A stretch of 14,715 nt of DNA, taken from the NCBI GenBank assembly GCA_963974595.1, contig CAXBDA010000072.1:1-14715 (forward strand), in the 5' to 3' direction. This document shows, piece after piece, positions 13,583-14,715 of this stretch. Source of the DNA: PZPK01 sp963974595 (lineage in GTDB: Bacteria > Pseudomonadota > Gammaproteobacteria > Pseudomonadales > Oleiphilaceae). The notes under the pieces were generated by a model, which saw only the letters and a program-made list of their open reading frames with translations, had not been told where the DNA came from and did not search any database. Each line of letters opens with the position of its first letter. The first letter of the stretch is position 1. A program made the translations under genes and the position numbers.

Positions 13583-13919
13583 ATTTTATTCCTTTCAAGC
13601 AGGCTAAGACATATTAGCTACTGACTAGTAAGGTTAGTATAGTCTAGAGTTTTCATTTTTGGGGGCGGATGAATTGGCTGTTTATATTAATATCGTATGA
13701 GCGTCATGATTCAAATAGTACTCACTGATAGTACTCACTGAATATTGATCACCAAACATTAATTTTTAAAGAAAATTAAATCTTTCTTTGCAAAGCAAGA
13801 AAATAATTAAAATAATAGGCTTTCCTTTATAGTCATAAACATAATAAATAACTGTAGTGCCTTGTGTTCTATTCACGTTCATGTGTTTTTGACTCGGTAT
13901 CTATGGCGTAGGTGATCTT
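13583..13919. other. 337-bp divergent intergenic region
   Basis: This AT-rich region lies between the GlpV-like gene (minus) and the lipoprotein gene (plus) and must hold both promoters. I see no gene or RNA in it. It contains a perfect 13-bp tandem duplication at 13715-13740. A long A/T-rich stretch (about 13755-13855) could be a promoter region, but I cannot assign -35/-10 boxes with confidence. AGGTG at 13910-13914 is the ribosome site of the downstream lipoprotein. Confidence 0.6.
13715..13740 (+). repeat. Perfect 13-bp tandem duplication
   Basis: ATAGTACTCACTG occurs twice head to tail with no mismatch. It lies about 180 bp upstream of the terminal lipoprotein and 130 bp upstream of the GlpV-like gene. 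It may be a regulator-binding direct repeat or a replication-slippage product. Confidence 0.85.
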
Positions 13920-14715
13920 ATGAATTCACACATTTCAGCCCAATATCTCAAAATAATCAGTGTCAGCTTTGTCTTGATGTTGAGTTTAACGTCTTGTAGC
14001 GTATTTAAATCTAGCGACTACGTTGTTAAAGATAGTTTATATGTATGGTCTGAATCATTTGATGAGTCGGCTGAAGCCAATAAAGTTGTCACAGAATACC
14101 AAACAATCAAGGCTATCGAAGAAAGTATTCCCAAAAGTGATGTTCAGTTGATTTTTGATGCCATGGTGAATAATGAAATTGCAGAAACTGATTTAACACT
14201 TAAAACGCCAAAAATTCTGGATACGACGACTAAAAATAATACTGAAATAGAAACAAACCTGGTCGCTGAAACAGCGACACTAAACATTGAATCTGTTGAA
14301 GCGATCAACCGTCTTACTCAAGAAAACCCAAGTGCTGCCGGTATTCCCGTTGATAAGGTTTTACCTGAGATCAAAAAAGAAGTAGCAGACGTGCCATTAG
14401 CAAACGAAATATTACGTTTAGCTGGCCCTACTGACTATCAACTAGATAAAAGTGAATATGGTATGTGGCAGTTAGTAAAAAATGATGATAGTCAGTACCA
14501 AGAAGTGTGCTCCCTGTCTTCATCGACACTCCAGCTTGAAGACGAAACCTATTTCACTCAGGTTTGGTTAAAGGTTGTCGGGAATGATTTATTAGTGAAT
14601 TCCACCACCAATATAGATATTAGAAAGCCGAGGGTGGGGGTTAAATTTGATAATGGTTCATTACAGCGTTTCAATAAAAACTACTTTCAAACAAGTGCTG
14701 TTTGGTCTGGCGATT
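13920..14715 (+). CDS. Lipoprotein, partial (runs off the window)
   Basis: An open frame starts at ATG 13920, with TAGGTGA a few bases upstream, and continues without a stop to the window end, giving 265 codons. A signal segment (about residues 10-25, IISVSFVLMLSLTSC) ends in the lipobox LTSC, so C26 is the likely lipid anchor. The mature part is acidic (long stretches of E, D, T, N) and includes ESFDESAEANKV and LANEILRLAGPTDYQL. It resembles outer-membrane lipoproteins of the NlpB/BamC type only superficially, and I do not recognise the family. The frame is open across 796 nt with coding-like composition. Its function is unknown. Confidence 0.85.
   Translation, partial: MNSHISAQYLKIISVSFVLMLSLTSCSVFKSSDYVVKDSLYVWSESFDESAEANKVVTEYQTIKAIEESIPKSDVQLIFDAMVNNEIAETDLTLKTPKILDTTTKNNTEIETNLVAETATLNIESVEAINRLTQENPSAAGIPVDKVLPEIKKEVADVPLANEILRLAGPTDYQLDKSEYGMWQLVKNDDSQYQEVCSLSSSTLQLEDETYFTQVWLKVVGNDLLVNSTTNIDIRKPRVGVKFDNGSLQRFNKNYFQTSAVWSGD

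Overview
The window looks like chromosomal DNA of a gamma-proteobacterium of moderate-to-low GC. The evidence is miaE (a mostly gamma-proteobacterial tRNA hydroxylase), purT, a YrdA-type gamma carbonic anhydrase, a DNA-deoxyinosine glycosylase, and outer-membrane and lipoprotein genes. No species can be named from the sequence alone. There are no rRNA, tRNA or transposase genes, and no cas genes.

Layout. (1) 1-428: the leader-distal end of a CRISPR array with 32-nt type I-C repeats. Seven repeats and six spacers are visible, the last repeat is degenerate, and the array runs off the left edge. (2) 429-2747: an accessory island. It holds about 640 bp with no recognisable gene, a vapBC toxin-antitoxin pair on the plus strand, and a RelB/RelE-ParE pair on the minus strand. 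Two copies of a 96-bp palindromic MITE/REPIN-like element (876-971 and 2652-2747) bracket both pairs. Inside this bracket, two solitary 28-nt repeats of type I-F CRISPR type (1810-1837 and 2527-2554) bracket the relBE-like pair. The left one is followed, after exactly 32 nt, by a degenerate repeat start. (3) 2829-4220: an RluA-family pseudouridine synthase facing a zinc-ribbon Nudix hydrolase. A 36-codon fragment resembling the C-terminus of a VOC (glyoxalase-fold) protein follows the Nudix gene. (4) 4441-8388: a plus-strand run of housekeeping genes: a CoA-pyrophosphatase-type Nudix hydrolase, gamma carbonic anhydrase, a DUF1289 protein, purT, DNA-deoxyinosine glycosylase and miaE. (5) 8468-10238: a minus-strand pair, an outer-membrane beta-barrel protein and a lipoprotein with Big_2-like repeats, overlapping by 11 bp. 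(6) 10422-11042: a HAD phosphatase. (7) 11083-13582: two overlapping minus-strand genes for periplasmic solute-binding proteins, one GlpV-like and one SBP_bac_3-like, with no permease or ATPase beside them. (8) 13920 to the end: a lipoprotein gene cut by the window edge.

The most unusual part is 876-2747. Two toxin-antitoxin modules, two MITE-like elements and isolated I-F repeats sit directly beside a separate I-C array. Possible readings are a decayed I-F array that acquired a toxin-antitoxin pair, a mini-CRISPR regulatory RNA associated with the pair (CreA-like), or solitary repeat units of the RNA anti-CRISPR kind. The sequence alone does not decide between them.
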